DNA of 64,000 nt from Methylobacterium aquaticum (GTDB taxonomy: Bacteria > Pseudomonadota > Alphaproteobacteria > Rhizobiales > Beijerinckiaceae). How positions within the stretch are numbered: the first letter of the stretch is position 1; the number at the start of each line of letters is the position of its first letter. The stretch lies in NCBI RefSeq assembly GCF_016804325.1, contig NZ_CP043627.1:3485001-3549000 (forward strand). The letters run 5' to 3'. Shown here in pieces: positions 39,262-47,725 of this stretch. The notes below the pieces were generated by a model that saw only the letters and a list, made by a program, of their open reading frames with translations, had not been told where the DNA came from and did not search any database. The translations under genes were made by a program, and so were the position numbers.

Positions 39262-39995
39262 CACGGTGCTACAGCCTTCACCGGCGCCGCGAGGATGTAG
39301 CCGGCGTTGCGTACGGTCTTGATCAGGGCCGCCGACGCGCTTCCGGCGTCGTCGAGCTTGTGCCTCAGACGGCTCACCTGCACGTCGATGGTGCGGTCGA
39401 AGGCGTCCGCCGTGCGGCCCCGGGTCCAGTCGAGGAGCTGGTCGCGCGAGAGCACCCGTTGGGGCCGGGTGACGAAACAGTGCAGCAGGTCGTACTCGGC
39501 GCTGGTGAGCGGGACTTCGGTGCCCGCCTCGCCGATGCATACGGCCCGGGCCGCAAGGTCGACGACGAGGTCGGAGACGGCGAGCCGTCCGGGCGCGGCC
39601 TCCACCGGGGCGGCGCCGTTCGCCCGGCGCAGGACCGCGCGGATGCGGGCCAGCAGTACGCGTGAGCTGAACGGCTTCGACACGTAGTCGTCGGCGCCCA
39701 TCTCCAGGCCGAGCACTCGGTCGATGTCCTCGTCCTTGGCGGTCAGCATGACGACCGGCGGGCCACCCGCCTCACGCAGGCGGCGGCAGATCGACAACCC
39801 GTCCTCCCCGGGCAGCATCCAGTCGAGCACGACGAGGTTCGGCCTCGCTCCCGTCGCGAGGAGCCGGTCGAGGCCGGCGCCTCCGTCGAGGGAGACCACG
39901 CGGTAGCCCTCTTCCTCCAGGTAGCTCGCGAGTTGTGTCCGGATGTCGTCGTCGTCCTCGACGATGGCGATGGTGGTGGGGATGCCGTCGGTCAT
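39261..39995 (-). CDS. OmpR-family response regulator
   Basis: This 244-residue regulator has a receiver domain with Asp58 (VVLDWMLPGEDG) and the KPF lysine motif (DYVSKPFSSRVLLAR), and a C-terminal winged helix (PLTSAEYDLLHCFVTRPQRV, RTIDVQVSRLRHKLDD). It is first in the operon with the kinase. The 10-bp direct repeats 50 bp before its start are a probable binding site for it. Confidence 0.94.
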   Translation of the reverse strand: MTDGIPTTIAIVEDDDDIRTQLASYLEEEGYRVVSLDGGAGLDRLLATGARPNLVVLDWMLPGEDGLSICRRLREAGGPPVVMLTAKDEDIDRVLGLEMGADDYVSKPFSSRVLLARIRAVLRRANGAAPVEAAPGRLAVSDLVVDLAARAVCIGEAGTEVPLTSAEYDLLHCFVTRPQRVLSRDQLLDWTRGRTADAFDRTIDVQVSRLRHKLDDAGSASAALIKTVRNAGYILAAPVKAVAP

Positions 39996-40044
39996 GCGCC
40001 GAGGATAGGCTGTCCGGGCGGGGCGGCAACGCGAAAACGGACGT

Positions 40045-40064
40045 CGTTACACATCGTTACACGC
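40045..40064. promoter_or_regulatory. Tandem 10-bp repeats, candidate OmpR-type operator
   Basis: CGTTACACAT and CGTTACACGC stand head to tail (40045-40054, 40055-40064); a weaker third half-site (CGTCACATC) follows at about 40076. OmpR-family dimers bind direct repeats of 10-11 bp spacing. The site is between the response regulator (divergent, 50 bp) and the secreted HExxH protein gene (100 bp), so it could control both. Confidence 0.6.
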
Positions 40065-40164
40065 GTCCGGCATCCCGTCACATCGGGGATTCGGTCGGAC
40101 GCGAGGGTCATCCGCATCGAGACCGGCCCATCACCGGGCCATGACGAAGCGAGGCGAGAGCAAC

Positions 40165-40821
40165 ATGGCTACAACCCCGATCTGGCACGTGGTGTCGGCC
40201 CTGGCCGTAGCCGGGACGTTGGCGGCCCACGGCGGGCCCGCGCACGCGGCGCCGCGGCACGCGCCTGCCGGGACGATCCGCTTCGACGACGGCGGCGAGA
40301 GCTACCGCGGCTACCGCATCTCGATGGCCCCGGACGTCCCGAACGCCGAGATCGGCCAGTTGCGGCAGGCAGCCGAGCACCAGGTCGACCTCGTGGAGGC
40401 GACGGGCCTGAGCGAAGGCACCAAGGCCTTCCTCCGGCGCTTCCCTATCGTCGTCAGGTCCGGGTCAGGCGAGGGCAGCCACTACAGCGGCGGCGACAGC
40501 GTGACCATCGCGGTGGACGACCCGAAGGACGACCGCCCGATCCTGCTGCACGAGTACATGCACGTCTACCATTTCCGGAAGCTGCCGGGGGGCCGGGGCA
40601 ACCCGGACATCCTGACGTTCTACGGAAGGGCGAAGGACGGCGGCTTCTACCCGGCGGGTGCCTACGTCCTGAAGAACCAAGCCGAGTTCTTCGCGATGAC
40701 GGCGAGCGTCTACCTACACGGTAGGCTGGCGCGCGAGCCCTTCACCCGGGACGAGCTCCGGCAGAAGCAGCCGGTCTACTACCAGTTCCTCGCCCGGCTT
40801 CTCGGCCCGGTCGGTGCCTGA
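40165..40821 (+). CDS. Secreted HExxH-motif protein, probable zinc metallopeptidase
   Basis: The 218-residue protein has a signal peptide (cleaved at about residue 28, PAHA/APRH) and a zinc motif HEYMH at 129-133. A downstream glutamate (Glu174, KNQAEFFAMTASVYL) stands where the third zinc ligand would be in a gluzincin. A 20-kDa size is small for a peptidase. I do not recognise a named family. The start at 40165 follows GAGGCGAGAG; an ATG at 40141 is also in frame. It is next to the divergent two-component system. Confidence 0.7.
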   Translation: MATTPIWHVVSALAVAGTLAAHGGPAHAAPRHAPAGTIRFDDGGESYRGYRISMAPDVPNAEIGQLRQAAEHQVDLVEATGLSEGTKAFLRRFPIVVRSGSGEGSHYSGGDSVTIAVDDPKDDRPILLHEYMHVYHFRKLPGGRGNPDILTFYGRAKDGGFYPAGAYVLKNQAEFFAMTASVYLHGRLAREPFTRDELRQKQPVYYQFLARLLGPVGA

Positions 40822-40879
40822 GCCGGTACGACCGAGCATTCGCTCCGACCCGAATTCCAGACACGCGAAGGAACGCCCG

Positions 40880-41251
40880 ATGACCGCCTGTACGATGGCA
40901 GCCTGCATCCTCATCCTGTGCACGGGACACGCGTTGGCGGACACACTGCCCCTGCGCCACGGCGCCTATGTCAGCGAGGGCACCGACTGCAAGGATCCGC
41001 CGAACGTCGCGCTGCGCACCTATGACGGCAGGGGGCTCGGGAGCTCGGTCGTCAACGACTGCCGGGGGCGGGTCCTGTCCCGACTGGGGAACGTCTTCCA
41101 GATCGAGCAGGACTGCCGGGAGTACGGCGGACCGAAGCTCGAACGCGGGATCGAGCGCTCGACCATCCGCGTCGATGGACCGAACCGCTACACGGACCTG
41201 ACCGGTGGCAGCGGCGAGAGCTTCCGTTTCTGTCCCGGGCTCAAGCCCTGA
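40880..41251 (+). CDS. Small secreted cysteine-containing protein
   Basis: This 123-residue protein has a signal peptide (MTACTMAACILILCTGHALA) and four cysteines in the mature part (SEGTDCKDPP, VNDCRGRVL, EQDCREYGG, FRFCPG), suggesting two disulfides. GAAGGAA lies 8-14 bases before the ATG. It follows the HExxH gene by 58 bp and may be in its operon. No known family was recognised. Confidence 0.7.
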   Translation: MTACTMAACILILCTGHALADTLPLRHGAYVSEGTDCKDPPNVALRTYDGRGLGSSVVNDCRGRVLSRLGNVFQIEQDCREYGGPKLERGIERSTIRVDGPNRYTDLTGGSGESFRFCPGLKP

Positions 41252-41429
41252 ACCGGGACGCCATGTCGACGGGCGGTCGCGAAAACCGGTGGCCCGACGC
41301 GGTCCGAATTCGCCGGACGCCCGGCCCTCGGCCGCATTCACGCCGGCCGATAGCGAAGCATCCATCCTGCCGCGGCAGACCTCCGCTAGCGCGCGTCGCC
41401 GGCGCGAGCGTCCCGAGCGGATGACCGAG

Positions 41430-41994
41430 CAAGCAAGCGTCCGGCGCCTCCTGCCGGCCATGTCGGCTTCGCGGTCGCCTTCCTCGACGAAGCGTTTCAC
41501 TTCCGGGCCGAAGACCTGGGTGCCCGGCTCGTATGGACGGGCGAAATGGGCTGCGTGTTTCTCGCCCAAGTGACGGGTGCGCATGTGCGCATGGCATTCG
41601 TGTCGCTGGCGGGGCAGACGGTCGAGCTGTTGGGGTACCGGGATCTCGCCTGTCCGGGCGAACCGGCCAAGCGTACGACCCAGGTTTCGCGCATCCGGCG
41701 ACTGTGGCCGACGACATCGACGCGCTTCTCGCGCGGCTTGCCGGCTACGGCTGGAAGGCACAAGGCGTCCCGCAGACGGTCGGGGGCGGTGCGCGTTCCG
41801 GCACGCGGTTGATCTTCGTCGTCGGACCGGACGGCGCGACTGTCGAGTTCATGCAGCCCCGACCACCGATGGCCACCTTTGATCCAACCTGTGAGGAGGT
41901 CGGTTCCCGAGCGAGGGTGGCTTCCGGCAATGGGTGGGGTCCGGCCGCGTCCACGAAATCCCTCACCCTGCCATACGTCTGTACGGGTCGCTGA
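41430..41994 (+). pseudogene. VOC/glyoxalase-like pseudogene with frameshift
   Basis: The sequence reads as a vicinal-oxygen-chelate protein in two frames. The first (41430 to about 41675) gives GHVGFAVAFLDEAFHF, LGARLVWTG and ELLGYRDLACPG; the second (about 41675-41994, +1 phase shifted) gives DPGFAHPATVADDIDALLAR and TRLIFVVGPDGATVEFMQPR. No start codon precedes the first part. The gene is therefore broken by an indel near 41675 and probably lacks its true start. Confidence 0.75.
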
Positions 41995-42073
41995 GAATAG
42001 CTGCTCGGGGTGATCTGCTGCCGCGTCCGCTTCCGCGCGACCTGCGATGGAAGCGGACGTTTCAGGGTTCGGG

Positions 42074-42430
42074 TCAGGCCGCCGCCCAGGCGACCGCATC
42101 AGCGCCAGCCGGCAGGCGCATCGGGCAAGCCGGGTCGGTCGCCGCGCGCCAGACCGCCTCGGCCACGTCCGAGGCCCGGGTCAGCTCTTCCGTCGTCTGC
42201 TGGAAGCTCGCGAAGACCCTCCCTGCCAGACCGGCATAGGCCTGAGGCACATCCATACCCATCCGGGTGCGAGCGTTGGTCCCGAACGAAGTCTCCGGCG
42301 AACGGCCGGGAATGACGAGATGGGCGCGCACGCCGAACGGCGCGAGTTCGTGGGCGAGGGACTCCGTAAAGGCGTTCACCGCCGCCTTGCTCGTGGTATA
42401 GACCGCCAGCAGCGGCAGCGGCCGCAGGGT
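42074..42430 (-). pseudogene. C-terminal fragment of a short-chain dehydrogenase
   Basis: The minus-strand frame reads LLAVYTTSKAAVNAFTESLA (the SDR YxxxK active-site helix) followed by HELAPFGVRAHLVIPGRS and a C-terminal region ending in AVAWAAA. The Rossmann N-terminal half (the GxxxGxG region) is absent, cut at about 42430 where a VOC fragment begins on the other strand. Confidence 0.85.
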
Positions 42431-42786
42431 CACGCTCGATCATCGGCATCCAGGTCGCCGACATCGAGGCCGCCCGGGCCTTCTACACCGACGCCGTCGG
42501 GCTGAAGGCCGCCGCGCATAGCCCACCCGGCGCCGTCGTGTTCGATACCAAGCAGATCCCGTTCGCCGTCCGGACGCCCGTGATCGACCTAGGGGACACG
42601 GACGACCTCGGCCGGGGCATCGCCATCTGGTTCGGCTGCGACGACGCCGACGCCCTGCACGACCAACTCGCCAGGCAGGGCACGACAATCGTCTTCCCGC
42701 CCAAGGACGGTCCGTTCGGTCGTTACTTCGCGTTCCGTGATCCGTTCGGCTACAAGATCACGCCGCACACCGTGGCGCGGCCGTAG
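42424..42786 (+). pseudogene. VOC family protein lacking its start
   Basis: An intact VOC domain reads IIGIQVADIEAARAFYTDAV, ...FDTKQIPFAVRTPVIDL, ...IVFPPKDGPFGRYFAFRDPF and ITPHTVARP. In its frame there is no ATG, GTG or TTG between the stop at 42367 and the second strand, so the first residues are missing. The break point coincides with that of the SDR fragment. It could still be translated from an internal GTG at 42538, but this would lose the first beta-alpha unit. Confidence 0.75.
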
Positions 42787-42999
42787 CCGTTCGAGCGTCC
42801 GCCCTTCGCGGCGACGCAGGACCGTCGGTGCGAAGGGCCCGCGGTTCCAGCCCGGGTGCGGGCAACCACCGTCTGGGTCCGAGCCTGGCGTCGGCCCCCT
42901 GCCTAGGCAGGGTGGCTTCCCAAGCCTCGCCGATGAACGGACATGAAGCGGAGCCGTCTTGCGCGCGACGCGTCCTCGGAGGGCCGGACCCCGCCGCCC

Positions 43000-43599
43000 T
43001 CAAGCGTTGCGGGCCGCGATGCCGGCGACGACATCCTCGACGATGCCCTGCAACTCCGTCGACGCGACGCCGTCCCGCGCCTGGATCGAGATGCCCTGCA
43101 TCACCGCGGCCAGGTACCTCGCCATCCGCTGCGCCTCGTCGTCCGGGGCGAACGGGGACAGGGCCTGCGCGATGCGCCCGCGCAAGGCCTCCCGCCGCGC
43201 GGCCGCATCGCGCGCCAGTTCGGCATGGTCCGGATGACAGGCGACCAGGCCGCTTGAGATCATGCAGCCGCGCTCGTCCTCCCTCCGCGTGACGGCGGCC
43301 ACGGCCCCTTCGAGCAGCGTCCTCACGGCATCCGGCAAAGACGGAGCGGACCCGATGGCCGCGAGGTCGAGGCCGCCGTGCGTTTCTTCGCAGCGCGCCA
43401 ACGCCTGCAGATAGAGGCCCGCCTTGTTGCCGAAGGCCGAGTACAGGCTCGGCGGCGCCACGCCGATTGCCTTCGTCAGGTCGCCGACCGAGACACCCTC
43501 GTATCCATGGCGCCAGAACAGCCGCATCGCGGTCTCGACCGCCGCGTCCCTGTCGAAGCTCCAGGGCCGGCCGCCCCGCGGTCTCAGGTCGCGTTCCAT
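43000..43599 (-). CDS. TetR/AcrR family repressor
   Basis: This 199-residue repressor has the N-terminal HTH (GRPWSFDRDAAVETAMRLFW, SVGDLTKAIGVAPPSLYSAF) and a ligand-binding helical domain typical of the YxaF/NemR type with ERGCMISSGLVACHPD. It is divergent from two alpha/beta hydrolase genes, with a palindrome in the 76-bp gap. The start at 43599 was chosen from the family pattern (MERDLRPRGGRP). Confidence 0.93.
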   Translation of the reverse strand: MERDLRPRGGRPWSFDRDAAVETAMRLFWRHGYEGVSVGDLTKAIGVAPPSLYSAFGNKAGLYLQALARCEETHGGLDLAAIGSAPSLPDAVRTLLEGAVAAVTRREDERGCMISSGLVACHPDHAELARDAAARREALRGRIAQALSPFAPDDEAQRMARYLAAVMQGISIQARDGVASTELQGIVEDVVAGIAARNA

Positions 43600-43615
43600 A
43601 GCGACTACTAAACTA

Positions 43616-43638
43616 CGCTTGACAGGTCGGGTCAAGCG
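43616..43638. promoter_or_regulatory. Palindromic operator between tetR and the hydrolase genes
   Basis: CGCTTGAC-N7-GTCAAGCG is a perfect 8-bp inverted repeat. It is centred in the 76-bp divergent gap and is flanked by AT-rich ACTACTAAACTA and GATTAGTGATCGTTAGT, which also look partly symmetrical. It is a strong candidate TetR binding site for both promoters. Confidence 0.65.
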
Positions 43639-43675
43639 CGGTTGATTAGTGATCGTTAGTCAAAGGAGCGATCCG

Positions 43676-44632
43676 ATGGATCTCACGCGTCGCCACCTCG
43701 TGAGCGCGGCCACCGTCGGCGGCGTGGGAATGATGCAGTCGAGGTCAGCGACCGCCCGGCCGGACACGTCGAGCGGCGCGGGAGCGTCCACCGCCGCTGC
43801 AGAGGCGGGCGACACGTTCTCTGCCCGCTCGTCGGACGGCACCGTGCTGACGGGCGAGTCAAAGGGTGATCCCGGTGCGCCGGAGATCCTGTTCATCCAC
43901 GGGCTGCGTCAGAGCCGGCTCAATTGGGACAAGCAGTTCCACGACCCGGCCCTCGCAGGTTTTCGCCTTGTTCGCTTCGACCTGCGCGGGCACGGCGACT
44001 CCGACAAGCCGACCGCCCTGGAGGCCTACTCGGACGCCGACCGCTGGGCGGACGATGTCGCGGCCGTGATAGGCGCGGCCAAGTTGCGCCGACCCGTCCT
44101 CGTCGGGTGGTCGCTCGGCGGCTATGTGGCCGGGGCGTATCTGCGCAAGCACGGCGGTTCGCGCATCGCCGGGATCAACCTCGTCGATGCCGTGACCAAG
44201 CTGTCGCCCGACCTGCTCACCCCGCTCGCGGGCGACTTCACCGCTAGCGCGACCTCGCACGACCTCGCGACGCGCGTCGCCGCGACGGCGGATTTCATCG
44301 CCGCCTGCTTCCACCGGCCGCCGGCCGGCGTCGAGCTCCAGCGGATGCTTGTCGTCAACGGCATGACGGCACGTGCCGCGAACGAGGGCTTCGTGCGGAC
44401 CTCGACCACGGACCTCGGGCCGGCCTTCGCGGCCTACGAAGGTCCGATCCTTCTGACGCATGGAGCCCACGACAGGCTTGTGCGCCAGGCGATGGCCGAG
44501 CATATCCGCTCCCTCAAGCCGCGGAGCCGCCTTTCCGTCTACGCCGAGAGCGGACACAGCCCGTTCCACGAGGAGCCCGCGCGGTTCGGTCGCGAACTGG
44601 CGGCGTTCGTGGGCGAGGCTAATAGGAGCTGA
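43676..44632 (+). CDS. Alpha/beta hydrolase, possibly Tat-exported
   Basis: This 318-residue hydrolase has an N-terminal TRRHLVSAATVGG twin-arginine-like signal. The fold motifs are present: oxyanion LFIHGLRQS, FDLRGHGDSDKP, nucleophile elbow GWSLGG (Ser146), acid in THGAHDRLV and histidine in ESGHSPFHEE. The substrate is unknown (esterase, peroxidase or lactonase type). CAAAGGAG lies before the ATG at 43676. It is 3 bp from the next hydrolase gene. Confidence 0.88.
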   Translation: MDLTRRHLVSAATVGGVGMMQSRSATARPDTSSGAGASTAAAEAGDTFSARSSDGTVLTGESKGDPGAPEILFIHGLRQSRLNWDKQFHDPALAGFRLVRFDLRGHGDSDKPTALEAYSDADRWADDVAAVIGAAKLRRPVLVGWSLGGYVAGAYLRKHGGSRIAGINLVDAVTKLSPDLLTPLAGDFTASATSHDLATRVAATADFIAACFHRPPAGVELQRMLVVNGMTARAANEGFVRTSTTDLGPAFAAYEGPILLTHGAHDRLVRQAMAEHIRSLKPRSRLSVYAESGHSPFHEEPARFGRELAAFVGEANRS

Positions 44633-44635
44633 CGC

Positions 44636-45595
44636 GTGACCATGCCGCGTGAGCCCGACGCCATCCCCCCTTCACCCGGCCCGGCATTCTTCCCGGGTTT
44701 TCGAACGCTGGACGCGGAGGCGGGTGGCGTCCGCTTCGGCGGAGTGCTCGGCGGCTCCGGACCGCCGCTCCTCCTGCTGCATGGCTACCCGCAGACGCAC
44801 GTGGCTTGGCGGAAGGTGGCGCCGGTGCTGGCGCGCCGTCACACCGTGGTCGTCGCGGACCTGCCGGGGTACGGCACGAGCCTGCAGCACGCGACCTCCC
44901 CGCGCTGGACCAAGCGACGGGTTGCGGCGGCGCTGGTCGATCTGATGCGGTCGCTGGGCCACGACCGCTTCGCCCTGGCCGGGCACGACCGCGGGGCGCG
45001 GGCCGGATACCGGCTTGTCCTCGATCATCCCGGTGTCGTGACGCGGTTCGCCTCGCTGGCGGTCGTGCCGACCCGAGATGCGTTGGCCGCGGTCGACCAT
45101 CGGTTCGCACGGAAAAGCTTCCACTGGTTCCTGCTGGCTCAGGAGGCGGATCTGCCCGAGCGGATGCTGGCCGCGGCTCCGGACGCCTTCATCGATCATG
45201 CCTTCGCCGTGATGGGCGCGGACGGGGACGAGGTGATCGAGCCCCCCGCCCGGGAGGCCTACCGGGCGGCGTTCCGCGACCCGGCGGTCCGACATGCGAT
45301 GTGCGAGGATTACCGTGCTGCCTTGAACGAGGATGCGGCCCACGATGACGCCGATCATGCGGCGGGGCGCAAGCTGGACTGCCCCGTCCTGGTGCTCTGG
45401 CCATGCGTCGACGGGAGCGGGGGGCGCCCGCGGGATGCCTGGGCCGCCTGGGCCGACGACGTCACCGCCGTCACGACGACGGGCGGCCACCTCCAGCCGG
45501 AGGACCGACCGGACGAGGTGGCCTCGGCCCTGGTCGCGTTCATGGCCGGGAGTCCGGACACGGATGCCATCCCTCCTGCGCAAGACGTCCTTTGA
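44636..45595 (+). CDS. Alpha/beta hydrolase, haloacetate dehalogenase or epoxide hydrolase type
   Basis: The 319-residue protein has the motifs LLLLHGYPQTHVAWRKV, ADLPGYGTS and the nucleophile elbow GHDRGARAGY with Asp118 rather than Ser, as in fluoroacetate dehalogenases and epoxide hydrolases. A FHWFLLAQEADLPERML cap region and a final GGHLQPEDRP catalytic histidine agree. AGGAG 7 bases before GTG at 44636 supports that start. It is likely in one TetR-controlled operon with the preceding gene. Confidence 0.9.
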   Translation: MTMPREPDAIPPSPGPAFFPGFRTLDAEAGGVRFGGVLGGSGPPLLLLHGYPQTHVAWRKVAPVLARRHTVVVADLPGYGTSLQHATSPRWTKRRVAAALVDLMRSLGHDRFALAGHDRGARAGYRLVLDHPGVVTRFASLAVVPTRDALAAVDHRFARKSFHWFLLAQEADLPERMLAAAPDAFIDHAFAVMGADGDEVIEPPAREAYRAAFRDPAVRHAMCEDYRAALNEDAAHDDADHAAGRKLDCPVLVLWPCVDGSGGRPRDAWAAWADDVTAVTTTGGHLQPEDRPDEVASALVAFMAGSPDTDAIPPAQDVL

Positions 45596-45634
45596 CGTCG
45601 TCCCACCCGCCAGGCGCGGGCGGACGCTGGCCCC

Positions 45635-45840
45635 TCACGCCGCACCGCGGGCGTAGTCCATCGCGTCGAGGTCGACGATGAGACCTCCGCCGTTCGGCTG
45701 CCAGCCGAGCCGGGACCGCGTCAGTGCGCTCGACGCCCTCATGTCGCCCCTGCGAACCCCGCCATCCATCCGAAATGCTCGGCGGCCGCCTCGGGTGCGG
45801 CGGAGACCGCCGGGACCCCCAAGGCCCCGGTCCGGCGACG
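45635..45840 (-). pseudogene. Remnant of an NAD-dependent epimerase/SDR C-terminus
   Basis: On the minus strand two frames together read as an extended SDR C-terminus: GVPAVSAAPEAAAEHFGWMA in one frame (about 45745-45835) and SALTRSRLGWQPNGGGLIVD (ending at 45635) in another. The frame change is near 45745. Upstream gene parts are missing, so this is a decayed fragment. Confidence 0.6.
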
Positions 45841-46074
45841 GCACCCACGCAGACCCGTCGCGGTAGACACGCAGTCGATGTCGACGTTTGAACGCCCCGC
45901 AAGCGCCGACCGCATCGACGCGTTCCGCCCGTAACCTCGCACGGGCCCACTCCGCCTTTCCGGACGACGCCTCCCGGTGCGACTTGGCCATCCGGGCCGC
46001 GAACGGCCGCGTCAACCCCCGTCGCGTCTCTGTCGGTGACGAGCATCCCGGCGGGTTGACCTTCGCCATCTTTC

Positions 46075-46091
46075 GTAGCATCAATTGCTAC
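46075..46091. promoter_or_regulatory. Inverted repeat directly before the Rrf2 gene
   Basis: GTAGCA-TCAAT-TGCTAC ends one base before the rrf2 ATG. A perfect 6-bp palindrome with 5-bp spacer at this position fits an autoregulatory Rrf2 operator. TTGACC at 46056-46061 could be its -35 element. Confidence 0.6.
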
Positions 46092-46556
46092 ATGAAACGA
46101 GACAGTCGCCTCTCCGGGATCCTGCACGTGCTGCTTCACATGGCAGAGGAGCCCGGACCGCTCACCTCCGAGGCGCTCGCCACCGCCATGCAGACCAATC
46201 CGGCGGTGGTGCGCCGGACCATGGCCGGGCTGCGCGAGGCGGGCTTCGTCCGGTCCGGGCGCGGGCACGGCGGCGGCTGGACCATCGCGCGCGACCTGGC
46301 CGAGATCACCCTTCTCGACATCCATGTCGCGCTCGGTTCACCCGACCTGTTCGCCATCGGCAACCGCACCGAGGCGCCCGGCTGCCTCGTCGAGCAAGCC
46401 GTGAACGCGGCCTTGGACGACGGCTTTCGAGAAGCTGAGAGGGTGCTGCTCGAGCGCTTCGGCAGCGTCACCCTCGCCGCGCTCAGCGCCGACTTCCACG
46501 CCCGCCTCGCCGCGCGCGGCGGCACCCTGACCCTGGAGCAAGCCCATGCCGTTTGA
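46092..46556 (+). CDS. Rrf2 family transcriptional regulator
   Basis: This 154-residue regulator has an Rrf2 winged helix (RLSGILHVLLHMAEEPGPLT, ALATAMQTNPAVVRRTMAGL, SGRGHGGGWTIARDLAEITL). Only one cysteine is in the usual loop (APGCLVEQAV), so it is unlikely to hold an Fe-S cluster and is closer to the YwnA/NsrR-like redox-sensing type. Its end overlaps the oxidoreductase start by 11 bp. Confidence 0.9.
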   Translation: MKRDSRLSGILHVLLHMAEEPGPLTSEALATAMQTNPAVVRRTMAGLREAGFVRSGRGHGGGWTIARDLAEITLLDIHVALGSPDLFAIGNRTEAPGCLVEQAVNAALDDGFREAERVLLERFGSVTLAALSADFHARLAARGGTLTLEQAHAV

Positions 46557-47451
46557 CGTGATCGTCGTGGGAGGCAGCTTCGCCGGCTTGGCGGCGGCCA
46601 TCTACATCGCCCGCGGGCGACGCTCGGTCTGCGTGGTCGACGCAGGCAGCCCGCGCAACCGCTTCGCGGCGGCCTCCCATGGCTTCCTCGGCCAGGACGG
46701 CAGCGACCCGCGGACGATGCTGGCGCAGGCACGAGGCCAACTCGCCGCCTACCCGCAGGCGACCATCGTGGAGGGGCAGGCGGTCGATATCCGCGCCGGG
46801 CGGGACTTCACAGTCACTCTCTCAAGCGGCCAGACCCTGGATGCGGCCCGCCTCGTCCTCGCCTACGGCATCACGGATGTGCTTCCTGAGATCCAGGGCT
46901 TGGCGGAGCGATGGGGCAAGAGCGTCCTTCACTGTCCCTACTGCCACGGCTACGAGTTCGCAGACGGCAAGCTCGGCGTATTGGCCGTGTCCCCCCTGTC
47001 CGCGCATCAGGCGTTGCTGATCGCGGAATGGGGACCGACCACGCTCTACCTGAACGGCGGGGACATGCCTGACGAGGCGACGTGCGCCCGGCTCGCACGC
47101 CGCGGTGTCGGGATCGAACCCGCCCCCGTGGCCGCCCTCCTCGGCGAGGGCGGGACGCTGACGGGTTTGCGCCTCGCTGACGGGCGCATGGCAGCCATCG
47201 ACGCTCTTTACCTCGCCCCGCGGACGCGTATGAACAGCCCGCTGGCGGAACGGCTCGGCTGCGCACTCGACGAAGGACCGGTCGGTCCGGTCATCCGCAC
47301 CGACGCCGCCAAGCTGACGACGGTCGCAGGGGTGTACGCGGCCGGCGATATTGCCCGAGCACCCCACAGCGTGAGTTGGGCCGTGGCGGACGGGGTCACG
47401 GCGGGCATCTCGGTCCACCAATCCCTCGCGTTCCAGGACTTGGCCGCCTGA
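46546..47451 (+). CDS. NAD(P)/FAD-dependent oxidoreductase, thioredoxin-reductase-like
   Basis: This 301-residue flavoprotein has FAD motif VVGGSFAGLAAAIYIARG, a redox-active CPYC at Cys130-Cys133 (HCPYCHGYEF), and the C-terminal FAD motif GVYAAGDIARAP. The NADP-binding GxGxxA region is degenerate (LGVLAVSPLSAHQAL), as in small TrxR-like proteins whose partner is not NADPH. Its gene overlaps the rrf2 gene, a pairing known for redox-sensing Rrf2 proteins. Confidence 0.9.
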   Translation: MPFDVIVVGGSFAGLAAAIYIARGRRSVCVVDAGSPRNRFAAASHGFLGQDGSDPRTMLAQARGQLAAYPQATIVEGQAVDIRAGRDFTVTLSSGQTLDAARLVLAYGITDVLPEIQGLAERWGKSVLHCPYCHGYEFADGKLGVLAVSPLSAHQALLIAEWGPTTLYLNGGDMPDEATCARLARRGVGIEPAPVAALLGEGGTLTGLRLADGRMAAIDALYLAPRTRMNSPLAERLGCALDEGPVGPVIRTDAAKLTTVAGVYAAGDIARAPHSVSWAVADGVTAGISVHQSLAFQDLAA

Positions 47452-47725
47452 CGGCGTGAGACCGACAATGCTTCCGGACCGGTGAACCGGCGACGGGCCC
47501 TCGCCCGTCTGCCCGGACCGCAAGCATCGAGCACGGAATCGGCAAGGGGCCGCCCGCGGTCGAACAGGTCCCTGTCCAGGAGCATGCTGCTCCAGTGTGC
47601 TCGTGGGAGCGCGCGACCGGCTTGCCGACCGGGCGATGGATCAGGTCCGCTGCCATCGCGGACCATGGGGGTGAAGCGGGAGCGCAACCTCTGTCGGGCG
47701 AGGCCACGAGCCCGTGACGCAGCGT
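47452..47725. other. Gap after oxidoreductase gene
   Basis: No gene was recognised in these 274 bp. It lies at the end of the oxidoreductase gene and the broken RND gene, which converge here. Confidence 0.35.

Noticed and set aside
47452..47725. Outer-membrane factor gene after the RND pump
   Set aside because: Such a gene is often third in these operons, but no TolC-like pattern can be read in any frame of this gap.
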